Source: Nitrososphaeria archaeon (GTDB taxonomy: Archaea > Thermoproteota > Nitrososphaeria > Nitrososphaerales > JACAEJ01). From it: a stretch of 64,000 nucleotides of DNA. Shown piece after piece: positions 37,001 to 45,873 of the stretch. The notes below the pieces were generated by a model. It worked only from the letters and a program-made list of their open reading frames with translations, did not search any database and was not told the origin of the DNA. Location of the stretch: contig JARVKB010000004.1 in the NCBI GenBank assembly GCA_029775925.1, positions 87,865 to 151,864 of the forward strand, read 5' to 3'. Each line of letters begins with the position of its first letter. The first letter of the stretch is position 1. The position numbers and the translations under genes were made by a program.

Positions 37001-37749
37001 AGGCTTATTACAGCATCCACTAAGGGTTTTCCATTCTTCATGAAATATTTTTCAATTACTAGTTTTAGTCCATCGTCTGAACTGATTTCTTTTACGCCTG
37101 TAAAAAATACTGGAATAACGTTAGCGTCTTGACTTTCAATTTCATGAATTAAATTATCGATAAAAATTGTGTCACCTGCTTGCCAATTTGTTTGATGAAA
37201 CCATATACCAATGGTTGGCTTTTCTGGATTATACTTTTTTGCTAAATATTCCTCTAAGGTTAGTGGGTCTTTGAAGTTTGGATGGTATATCCCATGCCAT
37301 GGAAGACTCTCTGGAGCTCTTATCGAGTATTCAGTGCCTGAAAACTTATTTACTAAATACAGAAGTAAATTCTCAAAGTTTTTTAATCCACCAAAATTGA
37401 TATACTTTAAGATTCTTTCGTACTCTTCATGATTTAAAGTGGAAATCTGTCTTAATTCTTGGTCTTCACCTAAGGTACCTGCAAGGATGGGAACTTTTAC
37501 CTCTTTAAGCCTTAAAATTATCTTCTCGAAATTTGGAGGTTTGCCCATAAGGTGAAAAATTGCAATATGTGATTTTTCAGCAAAGTTAATAAAATCTTGT
37601 AGAACGTTCTCGTTAGCTAAGTCCTCGCCTGTCCGAACTTGAATTTCGAATATTTCTCCATACTTGCCTCTTACAGATTTTACTGCAGAAAGCAATGGTT
37701 CAACATCATGTATGTAAGTGGTAACATAAGCCAATCTTATTGGGGTCAT
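34009..37749 (-). CDS. cobN: Cobaltochelatase large subunit CobN
   Basis: Large chelatase subunit of 1246 aa, the catalytic body that inserts Co (or in relatives Mg/Ni) into a corrin or porphyrin ring, driven by ChlI/D-type AAA+ subunits. Conserved blocks include [20 protein letters not shown] (about residue 530), [64 protein letters not shown] and the C-terminal [31 protein letters not shown]. Length fits CobN (1200-1300). It is transcribed after BtuD (4-bp overlap) with its AAA+ partner at the head of the same operon. Confidence 0.95.
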   Translation of the reverse strand: [1246 protein letters not shown]

Positions 37750-38573
37750 ACTTTCTCATAAATCCATATTCTTTGAACTTCCCATGAGTTTAATGGCTCT
37801 ATAGGGGTGATTTGAGGTTTTCCAAAACTAGCTTTAGAAACATAAGCTTTAACTCCATAAACATCCATTATGTTTTCCATACTTATTACTTCCTCCGGCG
37901 GACCAGCAGCAAATATGCCGCCATTCTTAAGCATAATTATTTTGTCTGAGAACCTACTGGCTAAATTTAGGTCATGCATGGCCATTATAACTGATAAACC
38001 CATTCTTTTACACAAGTAATGTATAAGATATAGTATCTCTAACTGGTGCTTAATATCAAGATTGCTTGTGGGTTCGTCCATAAGGAGAATTTTAGGTAAT
38101 TGTGCCAGAGCTCTTGCAATTATGACTTTTTGTTGCTCTCCACCACTTAATTCGTTAAAATAACGAGTAGCTAGATCCTCTATTCCCATGAATTTAAGAA
38201 TACTCACGACTGTATCAATATCTTTTTCAGTTATGCTCCATCCTATGTAGGGTTTTCTGCCAGCAAGCACAACATCAAATACTGTGAAGGGGAAAACTTT
38301 TGTTGCTCCTGAGACGTTTTGTGGCACATAACCCATAATTTTTGCTAATTCCTTTGAATCCATGCTAAATGTTTTCTTCCCATCAACGAACACAGCGCCA
38401 ACATATGGCTTAAGTATGCCATCTATACACTTTAGAAGAGTACTTTTTCCTGAACCGTTAGGTCCAACTAAGCTTAGGATTTCACCTTTTTCAAGTTCGA
38501 AACATACATTTTTAAGTGCAGCTATACTTTTATAGTTAAATGAAATATCATTTATCACAAGCCTCATTGCCAT
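37746..38573 (-). CDS. btuD: Corrinoid/siderophore ABC transporter ATPase (BtuD/FecE type)
   Basis: 275-aa ATPase with Walker A SLVGPNGSGKSTLLKCIDG, signature LSGGEQQKVIIARALAQ, Walker B KILLMDEPTSNLD and switch His in MAMHDLNLASRFSDK. FecE/BtuD-type features such as GYVPQNVSG and AGRKPYIGW are present. It is coupled by overlap to the BtuF-BtuC fusion upstream and CobN downstream, giving a complete importer with its chelatase. Confidence 0.92.
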   Translation of the reverse strand: MAMRLVINDISFNYKSIAALKNVCFELEKGEILSLVGPNGSGKSTLLKCIDGILKPYVGAVFVDGKKTFSMDSKELAKIMGYVPQNVSGATKVFPFTVFDVVLAGRKPYIGWSITEKDIDTVVSILKFMGIEDLATRYFNELSGGEQQKVIIARALAQLPKILLMDEPTSNLDIKHQLEILYLIHYLCKRMGLSVIMAMHDLNLASRFSDKIIMLKNGGIFAAGPPEEVISMENIMDVYGVKAYVSKASFGKPQITPIEPLNSWEVQRIWIYEKV

Positions 38574-40681
38574 ATCCTCCTTTTTTTGCTTAAAAGAATG
38601 TAAAGGAAAAATGGGACACCAAGGAGTGCAGTTATTATTCCGACTGGAACTTCTGCTGGCATGAGTATTAGTCTTCCTAAAGTATCAGAACATAAAAGCA
38701 AGAGACCACCCATAAGGGAGCTACAAGGTATTAAATAACGATGATCTGTGCCGATTAACATTCGGGATATATGAGGCGAGATTAAACAAATAAAGCCTAT
38801 CACGCCTGTAAAGGCTATTATGCTTGCAGTTGCCATACATGCAAGCACCATAGTTATTATTAGAACGTACTTAGGGTTTACGCCAAGGCTTATGGCTACG
38901 TCTTCACCCATGCTTGTTATGTTTATGTTCCATGACTGATACACCATCAAAAGTATTGTAATAAAGACTATGGGAGAAATTATAATGATGGCTTCCCATG
39001 TAGCTACATGAAGCCCACCCATAAGCCAGAAAACAATAGCACGAACAGCCTCATGTTGAGGAGCAACATATTGAATAATAGACAATAGGGCTGAAAACAA
39101 GTAACCTATAGCAACTCCAGCCAAAATAATCGTCTCAGTAGTTATATCACGTAAACGAGCAATCCCAAAAACTATAAGCATAGCTAACATACTGAACGCA
39201 AAGGCATTTACAATAAGCAAGTATTTACCGTAACCAACAATAATACCTATCTTAAAGACCATGGCTAAAGCTGCACCAAAACCAGCCGCAGCTGAGATCC
39301 CAAGTATATATGAGGAAACCAAGGGGTTTCTTAGAACACCTTGCATTGTAGCTCCAGATGAAGCAAGCCCGATTCCAGCAATTATCGCTAAAAGGACGCG
39401 TGGTAGTCTTAAATTCCACACAATCGTTTCTATTGTATCTGAACCAGCTTCTATATTTAGAAAAGGAAAAATTTTTGAAAAAATAACCTGCATTGCCTCG
39501 TTAAAACGAGGCGAACCGGCTCCAAGACTGACTGAAACAAGCATAGTTATTACTATAGCAAGAAAAATAGAAAATATTGTCAGTGTTTTTCTCTTTGTTC
39601 CTTTCCTGTATATTTCTCCTTGAACTGTTATTCCAAAAAATTGCTGATAGAGTTCTTCCATAACTTGAGCAGGATCTATATCTTGGAAGAGTTCAGGTTG
39701 AATCCATTTTGCAAAGTAAAGATAGCCAACTACACTACATATGCCACCTCTAATTTTCCAATCACAAATGTAGACCTTTCCGTTTTTTATGGCATCTACA
39801 TTTTGAAGTTCAGGTCTGCTGAGTATTTCTTCTCGCATTTCTATGAAATCATTTAATTCATGATTTTGGCTAAGTATCATGCGTATGATTATCTGAGGAT
39901 TTTGCTCTACTACAAATTCAGGGCTCATAATAGGAGCGTATGTAGTCAAGTTTTCAGCTATGTTGATGCCACCAGCTTCATATATTGCTGGAGAAACAAA
40001 AGTCAGGTATGGCATATACCATTCGAACATGACTTTAGGTCTTTCGCTATCAGAGAGTCCAGCAATACGCTGCTTAACAAGATTGTTATAGTACTGTACA
40101 TAGTTTATATATTCCTCGGCTACTTCTTCCCCGCCTACTATTATAGCCATCTTCATAATCAATTGGCAAGTGGAGTCTACAACAGTCGTATTGGATCTTG
40201 GTATTGGCTGGTTAACAATAGGATCACTTATGAATATAGGAATGCCAGCGGCTTCAAGCTGGTTCATGGCAACATCATTATATGGCAACATTGAGTCAGC
40301 AAATATTATGTCAGGGTTTAGCTCTAAGATCAGCTCTACATTAGGCTGATAAGAGTTCTCACCGACTATTTGCACGCTAAGTATCGATGGGGGCATAGTT
40401 GAGGAAGCATCACGTCCAATGATTTTATCTTGAACTCCCAAAGCACATAACATCTCTGTTAAACCATCATTCAAGCTAACAATCCGCTCAACAGGAACCT
40501 TGACCGTTACATTTCTACCTGCTCCATCAATTACAGTGATTGTGGTTTTTTGCTGTTCGGAATGACTTGTAGGAGGTTTCAAAACAAGAATAGCGTAAAT
40601 CGAAGCAGTTGTCACTAGGGCTATTAGGATTATTGCCAAAGCGAATTTTTTACTTATTTTAACTATTTTCACCACCTCCAT
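38564..40681 (-). CDS. BtuF-BtuC fusion: substrate-binding protein fused to permease
   Basis: One uninterrupted 705-aa frame. Residues 13-33 are a signal anchor. Residues 48-355 are a BtuF/FepB-type binding protein ([58 protein letters not shown]; ending LYQQFFGI). Residues 370-705 are a FecCD/BtuC permease ([73 protein letters not shown]). These are normally separate polypeptides. The linker [13 protein letters not shown] is short and basic. A purine-rich AAGGAG lies at the junction, so internal initiation or loss of a stop codon is possible. Confidence 0.88.
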   Translation of the reverse strand: MEVVKIVKISKKFALAIILIALVTTASIYAILVLKPPTSHSEQQKTTITVIDGAGRNVTVKVPVERIVSLNDGLTEMLCALGVQDKIIGRDASSTMPPSILSVQIVGENSYQPNVELILELNPDIIFADSMLPYNDVAMNQLEAAGIPIFISDPIVNQPIPRSNTTVVDSTCQLIMKMAIIVGGEEVAEEYINYVQYYNNLVKQRIAGLSDSERPKVMFEWYMPYLTFVSPAIYEAGGINIAENLTTYAPIMSPEFVVEQNPQIIIRMILSQNHELNDFIEMREEILSRPELQNVDAIKNGKVYICDWKIRGGICSVVGYLYFAKWIQPELFQDIDPAQVMEELYQQFFGITVQGEIYRKGTKRKTLTIFSIFLAIVITMLVSVSLGAGSPRFNEAMQVIFSKIFPFLNIEAGSDTIETIVWNLRLPRVLLAIIAGIGLASSGATMQGVLRNPLVSSYILGISAAAGFGAALAMVFKIGIIVGYGKYLLIVNAFAFSMLAMLIVFGIARLRDITTETIILAGVAIGYLFSALLSIIQYVAPQHEAVRAIVFWLMGGLHVATWEAIIIISPIVFITILLMVYQSWNINITSMGEDVAISLGVNPKYVLIITMVLACMATASIIAFTGVIGFICLISPHISRMLIGTDHRYLIPCSSLMGGLLLLCSDTLGRLILMPAEVPVGIITALLGVPFFLYILLSKKRRIWQ

Positions 40682-42645
40682 TCTTGACGAACAGCAGATG
40701 CGATGGCCGAGGCATCTAAATCTTCAAGACGAAGGTATTTTCCACCCATTTCTTCAGATATCTGTGCTAAAAGACCAAAGGAAAGGAGGCTTTGTTCAGT
40801 GTCTATTGTTATAGAGTTTATTCTTGCAGAACGTATTTCTTCAGCTAGTTTTTTTGCTTCTTCTACCGGATCTCCACCGTTTAAGCTCACGTTTGCTCTT
40901 CCATCAGAAACTAAAACAAGCAGTGGAACCATTTCCTTGTTTAAAGCTAAACAGTTTCTGATAGTTTCTAATCCAAGTTTGAGACCATGAGCTAAGGGTG
41001 TTCGACCACCCGTAGGTAGTTCTGCTAAGCATTTTTGGGCTAGTTCAACACTTCTTGTTGGTGGAAGTACAAGTTCAGCTTTGTCTTTACGAAAGACAAT
41101 CATTCCAACGCGGTCTCTTTTCTGATAAGCATCAACCAAAAGGGAGAGAATTGCACCTTTAGCGGCAGACATACGTTCCTCAGCAGCCATAGAGCCACTT
41201 GCATCTACAACAAAAAGTATTAGGTTGCCAATTTTCCTTTCACGCAGTTTTTCTCTTAAATCCCAATCTTCAATAAGCAAAGCTGTTTGGCGGTTAGAAT
41301 CTTTTTTGCGCCTAACTTGATAAGGAGCTGCCACCCTTAACGTAGCATCAAAAGCTAAGTCTGTCACTTCCCCTTTTGGCAAGACGCTACCGACATACCG
41401 CCCGATCTTGGAATTGCTTTTACTTTTTGACCTTCTTCCAGCAACATTACGTGGAAAATCATCTAAAACAGGTAGAGAAAAGGGTTTTACAGGAAAAGGC
41501 GGGCTCGCCTCAAAAACCTTTTCTTTTATGGGTTCATCCCTTTCTAAAGATTTTTCGCTATCTATGTTTGGATCGTTGTCAGGGGTTCTAGATTGGTTCG
41601 TTTTTTTCTGATGCCATCTTTGTACAATCTCTTGGATTTGTTGCTGTTCGGGTTTAGGTTCTTCAAAAGGTTTTCTGCGACGGCGATGAGGGAGCGCTAA
41701 TTCAGCTGCTTCCATAATATCTTCTTTAAAAACCTCAGTTCGCCCTTTAAAAGCTGCTAATGTACATGCAGTTTTATATATGGTTATATCTGCTCTGTGA
41801 CCATCGACGGCAAAATCAACACAAATCTTTGTTATCAAATCTAACATTTCATCATTTAATTCTACTACTGGTAGAAGCTTTTGAGCATCTATGATTCTTT
41901 TCTGAAGCTTTTTCTGCTCATCCATATATTTTATGATAAAAGATTCAGGATCTTTCTCGAAGGCAACTCGCCGCTTAACTATTTCAGCTCTAGCATTAGG
42001 ATCTTGAATTCCCTTAACTTCAACAGAAAGAGCGAAACGATCTAATAATTGTGGACGAAGTTCCCCCTCTTCGGGGTTCATCGTGCCCACTAAAACGAAC
42101 CTTGCAGGATGGCTAAAGGATATACCTTCTCGTTCTACAAAGTTTACACCCATGGCTGCTGCATCAAGTAAAACATCTACAAGATGATCGTCTAACAGGT
42201 TTACCTCATCAATGTAAAGAATGTTGCAGTTAGCCTCAGCTAAAAGTCCAGGCTCGAAATGCTTTTCACCTGTTTTTATAGCCTTCTCAATGTCTAAAGT
42301 GCCAACAAGACGGTCTTCTGTAGCACCTAGAGGTAGTTCCACAACAGAGACGCGCTTTTTAACAACTGGAAGATTTTCACCAGCAGCCACTTTGCTACTA
42401 CATATATCACACATTTCCTTCGGGTTTGAAGGATCACAATTAAAAGGGCATCCAGCCACTACTTCAATTTCAGGAAGAAGATCAGCCAAAGCACGTACTG
42501 CGAGCGATTTTCCAGTTCCTTTTTCACCCCTTAAAAGAACTCCACCAATTTTCGGGTTTATGACATTCAAAATCAAGGCAGTTTTCATTTTCTCTTGACC
42601 TACAATAGCCGTAAAAGGATAGACTGTTTTAGTTCGCCATCGCAT
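40669..42645 (-). CDS. ChlI-ChlD fusion: AAA+ chelatase motor with VWA domain
   Basis: About 659 aa. The AAA+ domain has Walker [10 protein letters not shown] (40-48), a four-Cys insert GCPFNCDP...MCDIC, Walker [23 protein letters not shown] and sensor [24 protein letters not shown] proline/charged linker (about 330-430) leads to a VWA domain with [20 protein letters not shown] and [12 protein letters not shown]. This ATPase drives CobN. It starts at ATG 42645 or GTG 42648, with AGGAG 6-9 bp upstream. It is the first gene of the operon, 15 bp from a perfect palindrome. Confidence 0.93.
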   Translation of the reverse strand: MRWRTKTVYPFTAIVGQEKMKTALILNVINPKIGGVLLRGEKGTGKSLAVRALADLLPEIEVVAGCPFNCDPSNPKEMCDICSSKVAAGENLPVVKKRVSVVELPLGATEDRLVGTLDIEKAIKTGEKHFEPGLLAEANCNILYIDEVNLLDDHLVDVLLDAAAMGVNFVEREGISFSHPARFVLVGTMNPEEGELRPQLLDRFALSVEVKGIQDPNARAEIVKRRVAFEKDPESFIIKYMDEQKKLQKRIIDAQKLLPVVELNDEMLDLITKICVDFAVDGHRADITIYKTACTLAAFKGRTEVFKEDIMEAAELALPHRRRRKPFEEPKPEQQQIQEIVQRWHQKKTNQSRTPDNDPNIDSEKSLERDEPIKEKVFEASPPFPVKPFSLPVLDDFPRNVAGRRSKSKSNSKIGRYVGSVLPKGEVTDLAFDATLRVAAPYQVRRKKDSNRQTALLIEDWDLREKLRERKIGNLILFVVDASGSMAAEERMSAAKGAILSLLVDAYQKRDRVGMIVFRKDKAELVLPPTRSVELAQKCLAELPTGGRTPLAHGLKLGLETIRNCLALNKEMVPLLVLVSDGRANVSLNGGDPVEEAKKLAEEIRSARINSITIDTEQSLLSFGLLAQISEEMGGKYLRLEDLDASAIASAVRQEWRW

Positions 42646-42662
42646 CACATAATTCTCCTATT

Positions 42663-42691
42663 TTATAAGGTTGGATAAACCAACCTTATAA
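42663..42691. promoter_or_regulatory. 29-bp perfect palindrome, probable operator of the corrinoid operon
   Basis: TTATAAGGTTGG (42663-42674), a 5-nt spacer ATAAA, and CCAACCTTATAA (42680-42691): 12-bp arms with no mismatch. On the minus strand the distal arm contains a TATA-like TTTATAAGG, and the palindrome ends 15-18 bp before the chlI/D start. A dimeric regulator bound here would block TBP/TFB or initiation. The regulator is not identified; a metal or corrinoid sensor is the obvious candidate. Confidence 0.7.
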
Positions 42692-42855
42692 ACTTTAATC
42701 AACAAAAGTTTAATATAGGTTTAATAAATGAAATTAGCGAATTTTTGGACTTATTAATACTAAAATTATTCTGGATATAGCATTCCTAAATCGATATTTC
42801 ATTTAACCTATCTTTTTAAGTAAATTTTTTAAGTTTAAATTATATATTAACCATT

Positions 42856-43188
42856 ATGAGTTCAGAAAAGATTGTTGTAATTGCTGATTTTAGCGTAATT
42901 CCTATGGGATTAGGCACTACTAGTATAGGAAAGCATATCGCTATAGCGATAAATGCCATAAAAGAGGTTAAAGGCATAAAATGCGAGGTCACTCCCATGG
43001 GAACAGTTCTTGAGGCTGAAAAGCTCGATACTATCCTCGAGGCTGTTAAAGTAGCTCATGAAGCTTTATTTAAAGCTGGAATAAAAAGAGTTGAATCTAA
43101 CATTAGAATAGACGATAGAAGAGATAAACATAGAACCATGGAAGATAAGGTTAAAAGTATAAAAGAATATATGAAGAAGTTGAGTTAA
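42856..43188 (+). CDS. MTH1187-family thiamine-binding protein
   Basis: 110-aa protein of the MTH1187/YkoF-like (DUF77) family: VVIADFSVIPMGLGTTSIGKHIAIAINAIKEV followed by CEVTPMGTVLEAEKLDTILEAVKVAHEALFKAG and RVESNIRIDDRRDKHRTMEDKVKSI. Members form dimers or tetramers and have been reported to bind thiamine or HMP-like ligands. The gene is monocistronic and divergent from the corrinoid operon. Together with thiDN it hints at thiamine handling in the region. Confidence 0.85.
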   Translation: MSSEKIVVIADFSVIPMGLGTTSIGKHIAIAINAIKEVKGIKCEVTPMGTVLEAEKLDTILEAVKVAHEALFKAGIKRVESNIRIDDRRDKHRTMEDKVKSIKEYMKKLS

Positions 43189-43252
43189 AGATACAAAAAT
43201 AATTTTTTCCGCGATGCTAAATTTAATATACTCAGGATCCGTATAGTTAGAT

Positions 43253-43501
43253 ATGATGGAAGAATTAGGGGAAGTTAAGCATTATTATCCAAAGATAGGA
43301 GTTGCCATAGTAGAGTTAAAATCACCCCTAAAAGTTGGAGATAAGATTCGGATAAAAGGAAGTAAGACCGATTTTGAGCAGATAGTAGAATCTATGCAGA
43401 TAGAGCATAAGAACATTCAATATGCTGAGGCTGGAAAGTCTATAGGATTAAAGGTAAACCAAAAAGTCAAAGAAGGAGATCTCATTTATGCAGTTAGATA
43501 A
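43253..43501 (+). CDS. Stand-alone EF-Tu domain II-like beta-barrel protein
   Basis: 82-aa protein consisting only of a translation-factor beta-barrel (GEVKHYYPKIGVAIVELKSPLKVGDKIRIKGSKTDFEQIVESMQIEHKNI, then GLKVNQKVKEGDLIYAVR). This resembles domain II of EF-Tu/SelB and the tail of U32 peptidases, and matches small archaeal proteins annotated as elongation-factor-like. There is no G domain. The role is unknown; binding of RNA or a tRNA-like ligand is possible. Confidence 0.75.
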   Translation: MMEELGEVKHYYPKIGVAIVELKSPLKVGDKIRIKGSKTDFEQIVESMQIEHKNIQYAEAGKSIGLKVNQKVKEGDLIYAVR

Positions 43502-43512
43502 TATATGTTTAT

Positions 43513-45273
43513 TTATTTTACAGTAACAGATTTTGCAAGGTTCCTGGGTTTATCAACATCGGCTCCTCTATTAATAGCTAAATAATAGGCAAGCATCTGC
43601 AAAGGTATTACTTCTATCACAGGATAGAATAGTTCATCAATTTCAGGTAAAAGGATTAGATCATCGTAAACATCATTGTTTAAATTTGAGATTCCTATTA
43701 TTTTCGCTCCTCTAGCTTTCATCTCTAACGCATTGCTAAGGGTATCGCAATAAGTTTGATCTTTTGGGTTAAGCACTACGACAGGGGTGCCTATATCTAT
43801 AAGGGCAAGAGTTCCATGCTTTAACTCTCCAGCCGCCATTCCCTCAGCATGAATGTAAGATAATTCTTTGAGTTTTAGGGCTCCTTCTAATGCTATTGGG
43901 TAATGGATAGATCGACCTATAAAGTAAAAGTCATTGCTGTTTTTGTACTTTTCAGCAATTTCTACAATTTTATCTTTCTGTTTGAAGATAAGATCGATAC
44001 ATTCATTTAACCTTTTTAGTTTATTTATGCCAATGTACTCATTGATCATTGTAAAAGCAAGAAAATAGATCAATGCAAGTTGGGATGTGAAGCTTTTAGT
44101 TGCTGCAACTCCTATCTCTGGGCCACAATTTAGATAAAGCGTAAGATGGCTCTCTCTATCAAGATTTGAACCTACAACATTAACTATTGAGAGAATCTTC
44201 GCTCCTTTCTCTTTCGCTTTCTTAACAGCGTCTAGAACGTCTGCAGTCTCGCCACTTTGGGAGATGGCAAGAATTATTGTATCTTTATCAACCCATTCTA
44301 TTATCTGGTTGAATTCGCTTGCCAAAACGGCTTCACAATAAACTTTTGAGATTTTTGAGAACAGGTATTTTGCCAAAAGTCCTGCATGAAAGCTAGTGCC
44401 AGAAGCGGTGATGAACAGTTTCTTAGCTGACTTGATCGAGTTACAAAATTCATTTAATTTTATTTGATCTTGACAAAGAGAACTCTTTAAAGTGTTCGTT
44501 TGCTCATAAATCTCTTTTAGAGTGTAATGAGAAAACTCTTTCTTAGATACATCATAAGCTTCCCATGCTACTTGTGTTACACTTTTTTGAACTTCTTTTC
44601 CTTTAAAATCAAATATCTTTAATAAGTCCTTTTTAGCTATTACCACTTCTAAGTTATCTAAGAAGATAACTTTGTCTGTGTGCTCAATAAAGGATAAAAC
44701 ATCACTCGCCAGAAAGATTTTATTCTTTCCTATGCCTATTACAAGAGGGGAATCCTTTCTTGCTCCTACTATCATATCAGAATCTTTTTGGAATATTGCA
44801 AGAAAAGCAAAATTTCCTTTGATCCTCTTGACAGTTGCTAAAATAGCCTTCTTTATATCTTTGAATTTATTATAATACTTCTCAAGAAGATGTGCTATTA
44901 CTTCGCTATCGGTTTGGCTCATAAACTTATGACCTTCTGCCAATAAAGATCTTTTGATCTCTTGGAAGTTTTCTATTATCCCGTTATGAACTATGGCTAT
45001 TTCTTCTCCACATGAAGTATGTGGGTGTGCGTTTTCTCTTGTAACGCCACCATGAGTCGCCCATCTAGTATGGGCAATACCAGTACTTCCCTTCAGCTCT
45101 AATCGATTCAAACATTCTTCATTTATATTTCCTACATTCTTTATCAGTTTGATCTTATCTTCAACAACAGCTAGGCCCCAAGAATCATAACCCCTGTACT
45201 CGAGTCTTTTTATTCCATTTAATAACATAGGAACGATATCTTCATTGCTGATGCATCCTAAAATTCCACACAT
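43513..45273 (-). CDS. glmS: Glutamine--fructose-6-phosphate aminotransferase (isomerizing)
   Basis: Makes glucosamine-6-phosphate for UDP-GlcNAc. The start chosen is ATG 45273, giving MCGILGC with the N-terminal nucleophile cysteine exposed after Met removal. Glutaminase features are GYDSWGLAV, HTRWATHGGVTRENAHPH and IVHNGIIENFQEIK. Two SIS domains follow (ITASGTSFHAGLLAKY; ILAISQSGETADVL; AEGMAAGELKHGTLALI), ending PRNLAKSVTVK. Length about 586 aa. It feeds the UDP-GlcNAc users at 8.8-11.6 kb. Confidence 0.96.
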   Translation of the reverse strand: MCGILGCISNEDIVPMLLNGIKRLEYRGYDSWGLAVVEDKIKLIKNVGNINEECLNRLELKGSTGIAHTRWATHGGVTRENAHPHTSCGEEIAIVHNGIIENFQEIKRSLLAEGHKFMSQTDSEVIAHLLEKYYNKFKDIKKAILATVKRIKGNFAFLAIFQKDSDMIVGARKDSPLVIGIGKNKIFLASDVLSFIEHTDKVIFLDNLEVVIAKKDLLKIFDFKGKEVQKSVTQVAWEAYDVSKKEFSHYTLKEIYEQTNTLKSSLCQDQIKLNEFCNSIKSAKKLFITASGTSFHAGLLAKYLFSKISKVYCEAVLASEFNQIIEWVDKDTIILAISQSGETADVLDAVKKAKEKGAKILSIVNVVGSNLDRESHLTLYLNCGPEIGVAATKSFTSQLALIYFLAFTMINEYIGINKLKRLNECIDLIFKQKDKIVEIAEKYKNSNDFYFIGRSIHYPIALEGALKLKELSYIHAEGMAAGELKHGTLALIDIGTPVVVLNPKDQTYCDTLSNALEMKARGAKIIGISNLNNDVYDDLILLPEIDELFYPVIEVIPLQMLAYYLAINRGADVDKPRNLAKSVTVK

Positions 45274-45279
45274 AATCAA

Positions 45280-45573
45280 TTGAGTTCTAATATTGTAGCT
45301 TAAAAATTCTATAGCACTTTACCATTTTACCATTATAATCTTTTTTTCAGTAGATCATCTTGATTTTTTATTAAAGTAGAATTTTTGATTAAACCATTAA
45401 AAAGTAATTTATAGCTATAGTTAGTATAATTCTTAACTTGTTCTTGCAGATGTTTATTAAAACTTTATGGGTTAAGGAAATCTTTATGAGGAAGAGTTGG
45501 AGAAGAGGATGGTTGATGGGATGATGTGTAAAGTCTCTTGGCAAATAGCTAAGATCGAGGGGGTGAAATATAT
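45280..45573. other. Intergenic region
   Basis: About 290 bp between the divergent glmS and a small membrane protein. Purine-rich stretches near 45470-45570 include GAGGGGGTGA just before the TTG at 45574. No convincing gene lies inside; a minus-strand open frame here (45389-45691) has no protein-like features. Confidence 0.4.
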
Positions 45574-45843
45574 TTGAATAAAGACCAAGTTTTAGGAGTA
45601 CTGATACTGATTTTGAGTACTGTAGGGATAATAGTTTACGGCTGGCTTTTATTCTTTGTAGCTCCCCAACTGATATTGCAAATATCAGCATTTATAGCGG
45701 TAGCCACTATTCTAGCCATTCTAGCATGGATCGGTTGGACGATGGCTACTACTCCTCCGCCAGCACCTATAGAAACTGAGACGTATACTGCAACAAAAGA
45801 AGCTTCAAAGGAATCTTTAAAAGAAAAGATAGATGGACCGTAA
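45574..45843 (+). CDS. Small two-TM archaeal membrane protein
   Basis: 89-aa protein with two hydrophobic segments (about residues 7-28 and 36-58) and a hydrophilic tail (TPPPAPIETETYTATKEASKESLKEKIDGP). It starts with TTG preceded by a strong GAGGGGGTGA ribosome-binding sequence, which supports expression. Similar short membrane proteins occur in archaea with no known function. Confidence 0.6.
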   Translation: MNKDQVLGVLILILSTVGIIVYGWLLFFVAPQLILQISAFIAVATILAILAWIGWTMATTPPPAPIETETYTATKEASKESLKEKIDGP

Positions 45844-45873
45844 CTTTAACTAAAACCATTTATCAGTAAGACG

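Noticed and set aside
45389..45691. 100-codon minus-strand frame opposite the small membrane protein
   Set aside because: The plus-strand frame has a strong ribosome-binding sequence and clear TM segments; this one has neither.
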